Below, in pieces: positions 37,126 to 52,599 of a stretch of DNA of 64,000 nucleotides. The position numbers were made by a program, and so were the translations under genes. The stretch is taken from contig NC_089783.1 of NCBI RefSeq assembly GCF_040412425.1, forward strand, positions 41,851,625 through 41,915,624, read 5' to 3'. Origin of the DNA: Macrobrachium rosenbergii (taxonomy: Eukaryota; Arthropoda; Malacostraca; Decapoda; Palaemonidae). Position 1 is the first letter of the stretch; each line of letters opens with the position of its first letter. The notes below the pieces were generated by a model. That model was not told the origin of the DNA and made no database searches. It saw only the letters and a list, made by a program, of their open reading frames with translations.

Positions 37126-37284
37126 AGGAAATTAAAGCGATGTTTATGGGCGCTGCAAATTTCCCGGGAGATAAAGGGACATCACAGACCCCGCCCGCCA
37201 TGGTTCCTTGACCATAAACACCAATGGCCGGAGCGCTTATGTCTGGACTCTTAACAATAACATATGATTGGCCGGACGTGCTCC
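37126..37284. repeat. Diverged non-coding block, partner of 40795-40949
   Basis: Shared colinear words include GGGYGCTGCAAAT, CGGGNGATARAGG, GCGC(A)CTTAYG and AACATAYGATTGG, with nearly equal spacing (113 and 117 bp between GCTGCAAAT and GATTGG). It is an old duplicate or old repeat family. A shorter third match lies at 34365-34412. Confidence 0.6.
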
Positions 37285-37559
37285 CTTTACTGGTGTCCTT
37301 TTGTTGCTGTTCTTTCGCATTTTCGACATTTCTGGATACTTTTTCTTTGTTTGTTGTTTTTCTCGGTAAATTCAACGTTTGTTTCTAATTACGTTTTCTT
37401 TTTATTATTATTGCTTTTGTTTTACAGTAATTTCATCTCTTGGAGAGATTCAATATTTGTTTGTATATAGATTTTCTTTTGATTATTATTGCTCCTTTGT
37501 CATAGGAATTTCATCTGAAAGAATTTTTTACCGTGTCATCTGATACGGAAAGAAAGGAG

Positions 37560-37636
<77 letters not shown>
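37560..37636. repeat. (CT)n microsatellite
   Basis: Pure CT array of about 76 bp. Confidence 0.97.
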
Positions 37637-37638
<2 letters not shown>

Positions 37639-37639
37639 T

Positions 37640-38587
37640 TACTCAGTGTGTACCCACGCATTATGATCATTCTTGCACTGTGTATATTTATAAGATTCTT
37701 TTCTGGTCCAGTAAAGAGAAGAGATAAAGATTATTATAACAGGTCATTGACTATAGATAGAAGCATTAAAAAAACTTTAATACTCTTCCTATATTTTATA
37801 TTTAATATAAACATTTTGCATATAACGAACCACCAATTTATGAACACTTATATTAACTTTAAATCATCCTCTGACAAAGCATTCTCAGTCAAAGATGGCT
37901 ATATGTATATAACGTTAAGTATTCCATTGAATATCAAGAACGAATGAATAAAGGACGAAGAAATAAAGAGACAAGAAAATAATTTGACTAAATGTGTTCC
38001 CAGATTTCAGTATGCCAGTAGTGTGTTCCACATTTTTCAAGCCGAAAGGAACAAGATCTTCATAAGAAACAACAATTCCGTCGCAGTTCTAAATAGGGTA
38101 TAGCAAGGATGCTGTAGGAAATGTTTCTTGGGCTCAAATGACTTTAACAATACTTCAACATCATGCTATACATTACAATGAAGAGATGTGGCTGAATATT
38201 CGGAAAGGAAAGGTGGGGGAGGGCGGGTTGCATTGTTGTAAATAAGACGTCATATACGGAAACCGTTTCAACATTGTTGTTAAGAAATGTGTTCGCATTC
38301 TTAAAGGATGGTGGATTTTACAAATTTTCATCGAGAAAAAGGATTGAGAAGTTGCTGACTGTAGTCTAAAATGTGTCTCCAGGTCGTCTACTTATCGAAT
38401 CCAGCCTTGGGTAATAGCGCTTGTCTCAGTTCTTTTCCGTTTGACGTTAAAGAAACGTGATCCGTCTTGTTATTAGAGAAAAAGAAAAAGAACGTGCTGT
38501 TTCGAGACCCCAGTGACAGGAGGACTGATATTCATGTTCGTGGAGGCTAAGCAGTTTGTGCATAAAGACCGAAACTACAACATTTAA
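37640..38587. other. Unclassified unique sequence
   Basis: AT-rich. The 99-codon ORF at 37648-37947 has no recognised family. Confidence 0.45.
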
Positions 38588-38825
38588 TCTCCGTAGGGGC
38601 GTTGGTAGTGCCATCAGTGCACCTTACGCGGTGCACTGTAGGTATTACTTGAGGTTCTTTGCAGCGTCCCTTCGGCCCTAACTGCAACCCTTTCGTTCCT
38701 TTTATATTTTCTTTCTTCCATCTTACTTTCTACCCTCCCCTAACAATTGTTTCAACATTATTCTCAGCACTGAATGACCTCATAGGTCCCAGCACTTGGA
38801 CTTTGGCCTAAATTTTATATTCTCA
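38588..38825 (+). repeat. ~300-bp dispersed repeat, copy 2
   Basis: Same block order as 2058-2375 (ccgtagggg, gtgcacc...ggtgcactgta, cccttcggcc, cataggtccca), with an internal deletion in the middle third. Confidence 0.7.
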
Positions 38826-39499
38826 TACACGTTATAATGGAGGGCTGAACAGGAAAAGCTCAAGAATTCTATTGAAGGACTCCCCACAAAAAACCTTTAA
38901 GATGATAATGATGATGATGGTGAACTTCTCCATACGTTCCTATGGCAATAGGATTTCTTACCGCTATCAGGCAGGTGCTAAATCAGAAATGTCAGGTGGG
39001 AACGCCCATATTCCAACCCCTGTTATTTCCGATTCATTTCCAAACGAATGGAGAAAATATTAGAATTCTTTGAAAATTGCTCCATAATCATAACGGACAT
39101 TTCCGACCACTAGTGTTTATGCCATTTGATTATTATGTTAAATAGTATAAGTCTAATACAATTGTGATAATTTTGTAAGAACATGTTTTATTCAAAAATA
39201 GGTTATTAGGTATATTGGTAATCAAGTTCAAACCAATTATTTAAACTGATGTTATTAAAGTGGTACTCAGAATGCACCTAATGAATTTCGAGGCATTGGC
39301 GTATTTCTTTCTAGCCCCGCCCCCATAGAATTATATATCTTGAACTTATCATCACAAGAAAGATTTAATTTTTTTTCAATGTTTCATATTTCTTCCTCTA
39401 CTTTTACCGTTATTTTTTTATTTTTTTTTTTATTTTGCGACTTGCATCCGTTATCACAAGGACCGTTGATTTCCACTGAAGTTACTGCTACTGTTGCAC

Positions 39500-39655
39500 T
39501 GGGTGGAAAGTAAGATGGAAGAAAGAGAATATGAATGGAGGTACAGTAACAGGAATGAAAGGGGTTGCAGCTAGGGGCCAAAGGGACACTGCAAAGAGCC
39601 TTAAGTAATACCCACAGTGCACTGCATGAACGTTCGGTCATGTTCCACGTAGGGT
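39500..39655 (-). repeat. ~300-bp dispersed repeat, copy 3 (fragment)
   Basis: Reverse orientation. Retains 'ggaaagtaagatggaag', 'gaaaggggttgcagc' and 'cagtgcactgcatga' of the family. Confidence 0.65.
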
Positions 39656-39659
39656 GCAA

Positions 39660-40390
39660 GAATCTCTACCCTTGTACTGGTTTTAACTTCTTTCCATAAT
39701 TTTAAATATTTTTTGCTAATTTTTCGTTCTCTTATGTTTACTTTGTAAGTCATTTTCAGTGTTTGACCACTGCACCTTGAAAATGTGTTGAAATAACACG
39801 AAAGCTCTTTGTACGCCTCTCTTTCACAAAACTCTCATTTACCTAAAGAGTTTGAGTAAAAATTCTATCATCGATAACTGTAGAAGAACTCGAGCTCTTG
39901 CATACAAAGGAAACCTACTTACACTAAACCAAAAATTACCGCCTTCAGGCTGATTGCGCACGAGATAGAATAAATTTTCGCACCGTGGATTACACAGTGC
40001 ACCATTTTAGCGGCCCTCCGGGAAAACTCTAATTACCAGATACCTAATGTGCCATGCTAATCACGTGATTCTTTTAGCCTGACTGTGCCTCACCTATTTC
40101 CATTTATGGCCCCAGGCTTATCCTTTTTAGGGAGTTGCTTTTTGTCTTACGAAAGCTTTTGCACCATTAAACAAATTAGGCCTACTTGGGCGGCATCTTC
40201 GTCGGCGTCCGATTCGCGGGTAATTGTAATTGATGGGGCTTGGACTTAAAATTACGTCTGGATCAGATTAGCGATTGGATATTATGTAATTAGCTTACTT
40301 CCATTAACTGAAGTAGTTTCTGATTTCTTTAGGTATGTTACTGCTATCCGGTTCACTGTAACGTAAGTAAACTGGGTTGATTATTAAGGA
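39660..40390. other. Unclassified sequence with one duplicated block
   Basis: The stretch 40166-40285 shares ATTAAACAAATTAGGC and following words with 14596-14720. Otherwise nothing was recognised. Confidence 0.45.
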
Positions 40391-40690
<300 letters not shown>

Positions 40691-41120
40691 CATGAACAGA
40701 CGGGTAGCTAGAGAGGAAAAGAGAGAGGACATAAACATTACATATGTTGACGACTGCCATCCAGATGCCTCATAGACTCGCAAAGCGTGATATAGAGCAC
40801 ATGAAAGTGATGGGTGCTGCAAATCTCTCGGGTGATAGAGGAATTTACACACACACACGCACACTTCTCCAGTCCCCCGGCGAAAGCAGGCTTAGTCGAG
40901 CGCACTTACGACCACACATAAAAGATAACATACGATTGGGAGGACCGACCAAGCTTCAGTTTTACAGGCGTGATTTAGGTGTTTTTTTTTTTTTTTTTTC
41001 TGTTCAAGTCGGACGCAACTTCATTTTTTTTTTATTTGCTCGTCATAGACAGTCTGTCTGACTGCTTTTATACAGCTGTTCGTATGTTTTTGTTGTGTGG
41101 TTATGAGAATTGAGGCATTC

Positions 41121-41336
41121 TTTTATCTGGAATATGAAATTTTATTTTGTCTGGTAGGTGACATTTTCTTGTATCTGGAAATTGAAATTTTCTTTTATCA
41201 GGAAAATAAAAAGTTTTTTATCTGGAAAATGAAATTTTCTTTTTTCATCTGAAAAATAAAATTTTCTTTTATTTGGGAAATGAATATTTCTTTAACTGGA
41301 AATGGAAATTTTCTTTTATCTGGAAAATAAAATCTG
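41121..41336. repeat. Degenerate tandem repeat, ~30-36-bp unit
   Basis: Seven or so imperfect copies of a unit close to TTTTCTTTTATCTGGAAAAT + gaaa, with differing lengths. Confidence 0.75.
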
Positions 41337-41411
41337 TTAAATAGGTTCCTTCCCCAGCTGGAGATGTTCCTCTTTGCAGGGAGTTTATTGGAGTATAAAC
41401 GCTTATAACGT

Positions 41412-41605
<194 letters not shown>

Positions 41606-41740
41606 CATTTATATAAAGACGACAAACACTGATCCCGTGCTTTTTCATAACAATAAACGAAGCTCACACAAAAAACCTTCATGTAACTGAAATTGTTTTT
41701 CTAGTTTTCGGATGGGAACACTTCCTTCTCTCTCTTAGGT

Positions 41741-41864
<124 letters not shown>

Positions 41865-41869
41865 TGCAA

Positions 41870-42785
41870 AATGATTTCTCCATCCACAAAGAAAGAGATG
41901 GAAAAGTGCCAACAATAGGTCCTTGGGTAGTTGGAATGAAAGACCGCTGCGGATATACTGCTCAGTTCACATGTTTTATAGCTCCCTGACCTTGATTATT
42001 TATGAGATGTCATATTTTGCAAGCAAAGGCCCTCCAGATTTATGGCCTTATTTACCCTCAGCAGTGGAATAACGGCAACCCTTCGCCAAAGAATTTTAAA
42101 CCTTGTGAAAGGTGACCACAGGGGTTAAATGTGCTTGGGAACAGCAGTTCTTATTCACTGTAAAAAAAAATAGACGAGTCTCCTTTTTCTGAAGAGATGA
42201 TATAAACAACAAAAATACAGACGTGAAAAATTTACTATTGTTAGCACGAATGAGAACCCATTCAGTTGTACTTGCTTATTATAAAGAAAATACCCTTTTG
42301 TCTTCGGAAGGTCCAAATTTTTCTCTGTAAGAGAATCAGTTACTTTCCCCTTAAAAAATCGTACATCCTCATTAGCCTAACTGCTCTAGTTCTAAGAAGA
42401 CTAATTTAGATTATATATCCTTCTTATCTCACGTGATACTTTTATACCACGTCTTATTTGAAATCCCATGGAAAATAAAAAATGTTTCTTCAATTCTCGA
42501 GAAAGCTCGTACTCTTAATATAATGAGTTCGTAGGAAATAGCATGACCAACATTGCCAAGAGATTAAACTTTATTTGATTTGTCTTCCAAGTGACCTTAC
42601 GAAAGAGATATTTCTCTTCCTCGGAACAAGTTCACACATCCAGTGTGATTAAAAGCGATATCGGTATAAGTCAGTGTTTCTTGAGGTTTTCAGACCTCGG
42701 TACCCGTGTAGCAAGGCTTCGTAGTCCAGCACCCCTTACATCTGGTAGTAACTGTTGCTTCCATTTCTCTCTAGATAGTTTCATC
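41870..42785. other. Unclassified unique sequence
   Basis: No ORF with a recognised domain, no RNA or repeat terminus. Confidence 0.5.
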
Positions 42786-42846
42786 ACCACCACCACCACC
42801 ACCACCACCACCATCATCATCATTTCATCATCATCATCACCACCAC

Positions 42847-42878
<32 letters not shown>

Positions 42879-42938
42879 CCACCACCACCACCACCACCAT
42901 CATCATCATCATTCATCATCATGATTCATCATTCATCA

Positions 42939-42969
<31 letters not shown>

Positions 42970-42970
42970 A
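42786..42970. repeat. (CAC)n/(ATC)n trinucleotide microsatellite
   Basis: Alternating CAC and ATC blocks over about 185 bp. The 159-codon plus frame crossing it is a T/I/S/P-repeat translation without gene evidence. Confidence 0.95.
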
Positions 42971-42974
42971 TCTT

Positions 42975-44265
42975 ATTTTGAGGCTGTTTTCATTTTCCAT
43001 TTGCTGCATTTCCAGCAGGTACGCTCCTCAGGCTTGTGGCAAGATACAATTTGATTCCAACCTGTGTTAATGGATTGTAGGTCTTCATAATATCAGAATC
43101 TGGTCTTAATCGTCCTGTAAAATTTATTAATAATTTAATTTATTAATAATTTAAGTGTATAATTTCGTATCGTTTTACTTGAAGTTTTTAATTTTGTAAT
43201 GTAGGGTTTTGATGTCGTCATCAACGATGCCAGATGATTCCAGTAATTCAGTCATTGATTTTTTGCTAGAAGTAAAATATATCAGTTATATGATTAACTG
43301 ACGTGTTATTTTACGGATAAAGAACGCCAGTAGATTTATGAGCCTACTTCGTTAGAACGAAATCACAGTTCTTTGGTCCTTTTTCTCTTTCGTTAGGTCG
43401 TCATGCGTGGGTGTTGCGTAGGAAAATAGTACTCAAAATAAAAAATGCAGCTCTGTTTCCGAGAAAGCACACGAGCAAAAATACACTAGATATTCTTGTC
43501 ACTGTGTTTCAGCTTTAACGTCCAGAAGACATTCATCCCTGAAAGACTGGGAGTGTCACAGTTATTCATGTGCAAGAACGAATGATAGAGAAGGAATTCC
43601 GCTTGTATAACAAATTTAAAAGACTCGGCAATGAACATACTTCAAGAAACATTTACTGAAGATAATATACAGTTAAAGTAAAGAGTTCAAACTTACAAAC
43701 TTGCACAGCTTAGACTAACGACATGAATACTCTAAATATTGAAATTGGGAAGCAGGGTTCGTGCAAGATTTTTCAACTGAAGTGGAAAAGGGACATTGCA
43801 AATATTCAATAGTGATAAAATGGGAAAAAGGGACGAGAAAAAATATAAGAAAGGGTTCAGAAAGGGGGAGAAATCCATGGCTTAGAATGTAGAGAAGAGT
43901 AGGCATAGATTAAAATCTACTTTATTCCAGTGCTAGGGTTATGTTATAAACAACACTGACACCAACAGCTGAAATGATTTGGCTTGATGTTCTCTGTGTA
44001 AGTGATGGCTCTGACATTGAGCATAATTGTGGTCTTTGCAAATAGGCATAAAGCATTTTTGGAGAGTATCCTACACGTGACGTTGACTAAAGACATGAAA
44101 TTTCACATAAATAATGGCTTATTCCTTGTAGACACCCCAGGCGCGGTATCAACATTTGAGCTATATATTCCACACAAAAGCAATCAATTCTTATTATGGA
44201 ATTTATCAAACGAACGATATAAATTCAACCAACCAAGAAATGTGAAGTTGAATTTAATCGAATTG
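42975..44265. other. Unclassified unique sequence
   Basis: AT-rich. Contains a small direct repeat 'ttattaataattta' at about 43121-43155. No gene recognised. Confidence 0.45.
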
Positions 44266-44269
44266 AATA

Positions 44270-44530
44270 TAGAATTTAGGCTAACGTCCAAGCAATGGGA
44301 CCTATGAGGTTATTCAGCGCTGAAACGAACATTGACAGTAAAAGGTTTGAAAGGTGTAACAGGAGGAAAACTTCACAGCTGCACTATGAATCAATTGTTA
44401 GGAGAGGGTGGAAAGTAAGATGGAAGAAAGAAAATAAGAAAGGAGGTACAATAAAAGGAACAAAAGGGGTTGCAGCTAAGGGCCGAAGGCACGCTGCAAA
44501 GAACTTTAAGTAATGCCTACAGTGCACCCT
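44270..44530 (-). repeat. ~300-bp dispersed repeat, copy 4
   Basis: Reverse orientation and fairly complete: 'cctatgaggttattcagcgc', 'caattgttaggagagggtgg', 'ggttgcagctaagggccgaa', 'tgcctacagtgcacc'. Confidence 0.75.
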
Positions 44531-44649
44531 ACCCCATCCTGCCTGGGAAGAAATGTGAAGTTAAATGTGGGCAAACCAAATGTTCAGTGTCCACTTCTTT
44601 CCTTAATCAGTACAGTAGTTCACAGAGGGCTGATCCTGTAGCTGATAAA

Positions 44650-44970
44650 TAAGCTTTTCCGTAGGGGACTAGTGCCCTTTGTGCAACTCACGTGGTGCAC
44701 TGTAGGCATTACAAGGGTCTTTGCAGTGTCCCTCGGCCTCCAGTTGCAACATCTCTCATTCCTTTGACTGTACCTCCTTTCGTACTCCCTTTCTTCCATC
44801 TGACTTTCCACCCTCTCAAACAATTGTTTCATAGTGCATCTGTGTTTTTCTTGTTCTTAGACCTCTCAAACCTTCTTACTGCCAGTTTCATTTCCAAAGC
44901 TGAATGGCCTCATAGATCTCAGCGATTGGCCTTTGCCCTAAATTCTATATTCTATTCTTCTGTATTCTGT
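44650..44970 (+). repeat. ~300-bp dispersed repeat, copy 5
   Basis: Plus orientation and near full length. With copy 4 it forms an inverted pair separated by about 120 bp, capable of a large cruciform or a hairpin RNA. Confidence 0.75.
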
Positions 44971-44974
44971 TGTA

Positions 44975-45418
44975 ATAAATAAGTTCGATCGTAAAGTGCT
45001 GGAACTGAAATGTTTCTTAAAAAACATGCCAAATAATTACTGAGTGCGCGCGAGTTGCGTTATAACATCAGGCCATTGCCATTCGCTCAAAATCAGTCTG
45101 TTTCAACATTCGTTATTCCCTAATTTGCTTCGGCTTAACTCGACGGTTTGCCGGAGGCATTATCCAGCTCTTTTTGGCCTAATCATTGTGATGGCGGATT
45201 TGTGTTAACAATTATGCAAATCTTCCTCTCCGTGCGTTCATCACAAATAAGCTGCATTAAGGGGAGTAAAGCTGAACTCGCAGCCCAGCTGCCTGATATA
45301 CTGACCTACATTCACTTAAATGTTTTCTGGATTTAAATTAAGTTTTTGCTAGGCATAATCACTGATATATGTGTATGGATTATAGCAGTACGTATCAATG
45401 CATGTAAGCATTCGTGCT
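44975..45418. other. Unique, more GC-balanced block with POU-like site
   Basis: The stretch 45040-45310 has no simple repeats and a less AT-biased composition than its surroundings. AACAAT (45207-45212) precedes an octamer ATGCAAAT (45214-45221). No coding frame recognised. Confidence 0.35.
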
Positions 45419-45419
<1 letters not shown>

Positions 45420-45515
<96 letters not shown>

Positions 45516-45538
45516 GTATACATAATATATAGATAATA

Positions 45539-45569
<31 letters not shown>

Positions 45570-45597
45570 TATATACACACATATATATAGGCCTACA
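45420..45597. repeat. (TA)n microsatellite
   Basis: Pure TA 45420-45512 and a second short array at 45539-45562. Confidence 0.95.
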
Positions 45598-46041
45598 TAT
45601 AGTTCATAAGCGCTTATTTCCCTTTGGATCCGAACCGTCGCTGTTCTAGAAACAACGATAAACCGAACTCCCCTTGCGTATAAGTTATTGCAAAGCTACA
45701 GCCTATAGTTAATTACAATAATAACTTTGCGTACCTGTGTACTGATAGAAAATGTATCCGGAATTGGAAAGTACTTTTAAATGAGAGAATCACGAATGAG
45801 ATGACGCTAGGGATACTTAAGAGAACGTGTCTCACGGTGTGAGATCTTTTATGCTCGAATTACTGTTGTAGGACGAAAAATAAAATCCTATAAAAATATA
45901 TATGACTCTACAAATATACTCACATGCCACGTTGCGTGATTAATTACAGAGAAAATATATCTACCATATTTTTACTAGTAAAAATATTTTTTCTCGGGAA
46001 AGAGACAAGTCTAATGCTTTCCCATTTTTATCTGGTCTGTC

Positions 46042-46111
46042 CACTAGCGGATCCAGAAAAATTTCATTGCGGGGGCGGCCACCAATTTTCATATCATACA
46101 TACGTACATAC

Positions 46112-46174
<63 letters not shown>

Positions 46175-46306
46175 TTATTTATTTATTCGATTTTTTCCCC
46201 ATTATTATATTTCTTATTTGTGTTATCTAAATCTTCAGTATTATTATTTTATCATTAATTTTCATGGGGGGCACGTGCCCAGGTCCCCACCCCTGATCCA
46301 CTAGTG
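46042..46306. mobile_element. hAT-like MITE with internal (TA)n
   Basis: Terminal inverted repeats start CACTAGCGGATCCAG on the left and, read inward from the right, CACTAGTGGATCAGG. Flanks are ggtctgtc (46034-46041) and agtctgtc (46307-46314), a 7/8 match to an 8-bp target duplication as made by hAT transposases. No coding capacity. A (TA)n array (46108-46164) lies in the centre. Confidence 0.7.
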
Positions 46307-46319
46307 AGTCTGTCTTTTG

Positions 46320-47248
<929 letters not shown>

Positions 47249-47418
47249 AATATTTCGATGTATATAAAACGAAGGAGAAACCAGATATATATATGATATA
47301 TATATAATCAGTTTAACAAAACATATACCGGACATATAACTGACTAGTCAATAAAGTTCCCGGAAGAGGCCTATAAGGCGAAAAACTATATATGGTTTCA
47401 TATATAATGTCATTTATT

Positions 47419-47423
<5 letters not shown>

Positions 47424-47508
<85 letters not shown>

Positions 47509-47513
47509 AAATG

Positions 47514-47587
<74 letters not shown>
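47424..47587. repeat. (TA)n microsatellite
   Basis: Two TA blocks separated by 'aaatgtattta'. May belong to the 5' part of the adjacent Helitron-like element. Confidence 0.95.
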
Positions 47588-48300
<713 letters not shown>

Positions 48301-48349
48301 TATACAGTATATACACATACATACATGTGTGTGGTGTGTGTATGTATAG

Positions 48350-49222
48350 TGCCTTTTATGAAAAATAGATTTTGGAATTTGTCCTTTAACAAAACTTGCA
48401 AATCCACGAAATCCACGTTGTGGATTTTGTCTATCATTTTTAGTAAGAAAAAAGTGGGCGCTATATTTTCCCCGATTTGGTCACATCCCTAAAAGATTTA
48501 GCTATATTCTATACAGGACAGCCTAATGGGGGAGCCGTAACTCTTCCAGTAGGAAAATGGAAGGAATAACTTTTATTTGTGAAGAGATTTTTGGCAATAT
48601 TTTTCTACTTAGAAGCTGTATTAGCAGTCAACGTATTTCAGATGTCGAAGACCATTATATTTATAACTGGCAACTTTGAAATTTATCAGCAGATTTGAAA
48701 ATCCTTGTTATTTTTAATTTTGGAAATTCTTGTTTATCTATTTCTAACCTTTCCTTTTTTGTAGAGCCAAAGGAAGATTGCCATAAACATCATCATGGTA
48801 AAATATATTCTTACAGAGAAATCAAAGTTAATTAACTATGCCTGTTAATTATGATCAAAAGAGCATTTCACATATGTTAATATCTGAGTTGATTTAGCTC
48901 TTTGCATCCATTCTGTTGAAAAAAAAAATGTGATTTTATGAACAATTTAATGTTAACGTGCTTTTTTACCCATTATATTTACCTCATAACGCATTCCCCT
49001 TTTGTTTGTTGCATTATAAATCGAGACTGCAGTTCCCTTTGCTTATTAAAACTCCAAAAGCCCCGAATGACGAGTAACTGGAAAACATTTTGCAACCATA
49101 TTAAACCGAGCTGAGTGTCGCAACAGCTTTTTGGGGTCTATAAATACATGCTTGAACAGTGTACCCACGTCCTCTGCAATAAGCTGTGTATTACCTTCAG
49201 CCAAACCGTCTCTTCTTTTTTT

Positions 49223-49224
<2 letters not shown>
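48350..49224. other. Unclassified AT-rich unique sequence
   Basis: Nothing recognised. Confidence 0.5.

Positions 49225-49268
<44 letters not shown>
49225..49268. repeat. (CT)n microsatellite
   Basis: Pure CT array of about 44 bp. Confidence 0.97.
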
Positions 49269-49270
<2 letters not shown>

Positions 49271-49752
49271 CACAACTCGTTGGAGCTTCGAGAGCGTTGC
49301 CATGACAACCGCATCCACGGTGATATGCCACTCCGAGGCATGATTAATATTTAGCTCTTCCCTTGGCAAAATAAATTTACATTCAAACAGCTGTTGTAAT
49401 GGTTTACATGATTTTATCAGTTTACTATTCATTAATTTTTTTCTTTTTCTTTGGTAAAATATTTATTTATATGAATTTTTCTATAACTTCCCCCTTCTAT
49501 CAGCTGGCTGTCTATATGAATCTACCGCACATTCGGAACGTCATGTCCTTTGAAGCGTCCATTTTTTGCAATAAGCCCTCGCTAAATTTGGACGACTCGT
49601 TCCTTACTGACGGTCTTATTTACTGGTCTTGTTTACTGGAAAACTGGTTAATCTGAAATATTTTATGTCTGTTATGGAGGCTACAGGTAAATTGGCAGGT
49701 TATTGAAATGCAATTATCGACAGTCATAATTCTGAAAAATTTTTATGTAAGA

Positions 49753-49890
<138 letters not shown>

Positions 49891-49899
49891 TTGTAAATG

Positions 49900-52384
49900 T
49901 ACACGATGGTAACACACACGGTGTTGTAATAAAGTTCCTCTTCATAGATAACTGTCTAAAATTACCTTGTGCAATATGTGAAAGAACGCTATTATAGTGA
50001 TAAATCCCAGTTTGGGTGGGTAGTTGAACGATAAAAAGTTAATTTAGTTCCCATAAAAGACATAAGTATTTGCATCATTAAAACCAGCAATAAATCTGTA
50101 ATGATCACTGAGAGGCTACATGACAGATTTATGCCTAATTTGTTTGGGTATAGGCTACAACTAGAATCCATTACAATCTGTGTTAATGGATATGTTTTGC
50201 AAAAGCTGGCAGTTTTCCATTTTGTCACCAGATACATGGACTCTTCATAAATTGTCGTCATAAATTCCCAGCTTATATCTACCACAGTCGTTATTGTAAT
50301 TGTCGCATTGTGTAAATTGTACACGCTTTAATTTAAAAGGAAAAATGTTGACAGCTCTCTTGTCAACTGGGATTTATAAATGTGTTCCCCTCGCGCAAAA
50401 TTCATGGATGATGTGTTGTCTGAAGTATCAAATGCACCTTCATTATTCTTGTTTGCAAAATTAAATTCTGACATAACTGTTGCGCGTTAAGTAGGTAGAA
50501 GAAGACAGCTAGGACGTCGATACGATTTAGCAACATTTGCTAGCAGAAAAAAAATCCTTTAAGCACATGAAATAACAATGTTGTCGATGCAAAATATAAT
50601 TCTAATTGAGCCTGTTAGAAAAAGATATCTGCGCAATGTAGTAAGCTCATTGCGTTTGGTCAATATTTCTAGTGGAAATATAAATATTTTATAGATTTTT
50701 ATCAAAATATTCCAACTTCAAAATGTTTGAGTGGTCATGAATCAGACAGGCTATAAAAGAAAGATATAGCTCAAGGGTGAATGGAATGAAAGCCGTAACA
50801 AATTAAGCGATAATCGATTTCCAAATAGATCACAGTATTTGTTTAAAACCGAGACATCAAAACCCATTTGGAAAAGAGTCTTATATTGGCAAGCGTTTAA
50901 GAAGCTATTGATAATTATTGAAGAGGGAGAACTCAGTGTCCTAGTGTTTTTAATTAGAATGGGATAAAGAAACCGCATGGCTGTAAGAGACGTTTAGAAA
51001 AGAAAAAAAAAATAGAAAGTTTCATACAGCGATCACACCCAGCTTAACAATGTAGACCTGGCCATTTTATTGTCAAAAACTTATGACGATAACAATTCTT
51101 AGTAAAGCTCGGAATCTAATGGACGGATAGTATTAATAAGTTAATGTGCTTGTATACTTTAAAGTTTGAAAGACCAATGAACTGTGATAGAGACAGACAT
51201 TACACCGAAATCAAGAGTTACGAAACCTGAGATTACCATAACAAAATCTTAAGCTCCAGGCCTCAAGGCAGGTCACGTTTAGCTTCTATAAATGTCAGTC
51301 ACTACCCTGGTGGACTTGACCACTTCCTCAAAGGCATCGCCGGTTGTCCAGAATTCAATAAGTGATGTCTGTCAAATGAGGCTTGCAGATAAATGAATAA
51401 ACGCCCACAGTCATATTAGTTATTGATTAAGATTACTGATAAAATGTAGTAAGTTATATATGAGACTAACAGTGTTCTGTAATGTTTAATTGAACGGGCA
51501 GCGTAAACATAGGCCATCTAATATATATGGCTTCCGTATAGCTAAATTTTAATTGAAATTCTCTTGTTTAAGGTGGTATAGGTGAAAGATTTGGAGGATA
51601 AAAGAGAGGGAAGATTTTATCCTTCCATAACAAAAGACGAACAGCAGAGAAAAGACCCAAAATATTTGACAGAGAGGCCACACCTACCGTCATGAGATCC
51701 ACCCGTTTTACTCTCCGGCCAGTAAAGTGTTTCCGAAAGTCTCAAGTCAAGAGATGCGTTAGTGGATTTAGGAAATATTTTTGAACAGATCTAGGAAACA
51801 TTTTTGAGTCAAATCTTCCAAAAATGCTGCTGAATCGTATGCAGGGGCATTGCTTAACGGTAAGAAAACTTACGAATAACGTGATCTAGCGTGTTTTACA
51901 TTTCATGTAATCAGGATAAACCTCATTAGATGAAAGCAGAATTGTTAATTATTTCTCTCCACAGGTATGCAGATACCAAAAGATGTTAGACAACTTCAAG
52001 TACTGCAATAGTTTTCATTAACGGGTTCTTTTCAGTTACCACATATTAACATGGATCCATCATGCGCAATTAGAAATATTTACACATGAACACATACTCA
52101 TCAAAGAAAATATGTATTTGCATATATGTGCAACAACAGGGAAGAACATGAAGATGGTATGTCAGGTTAAAAACATGGCAGTTAAAAATTGTTAATGTCA
52201 AGAAGTTATACAAAAGTAAGACATAGCAGTATCCGGAAACTTCTTCAAAACGATCATTTATGAGCATACTGAAATAATAACGAACACTTGGCTTCATTCA
52301 TAAAGCTGTTAGGTACTTTGATCTTATGAAATTTACTACATAAAAATACGAAGGGGGTTAAGACCGTATTGTGGTAGAATTGAG

Positions 52385-52385
<1 letters not shown>
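49900..52385. other. Longest repeat-poor stretch, unclassified
   Basis: About 2.5 kb with no microsatellite, no recognised repeat family and no ORF over 110 codons with a domain. The best minus frame (49992-50324) has no family. Confidence 0.5.
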
Positions 52386-52593
<208 letters not shown>

Positions 52594-52599
52594 GAACCG

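Noticed and set aside
42591..43070. 159-codon plus frame with T, S, P and I runs
   Set aside because: Built on a CAC/ATC trinucleotide array; the ends have no recognisable domain.
43121..43155. Direct repeat ttattaataattta as a possible target duplication
   Set aside because: The two copies are adjacent with no element between them and of low complexity.
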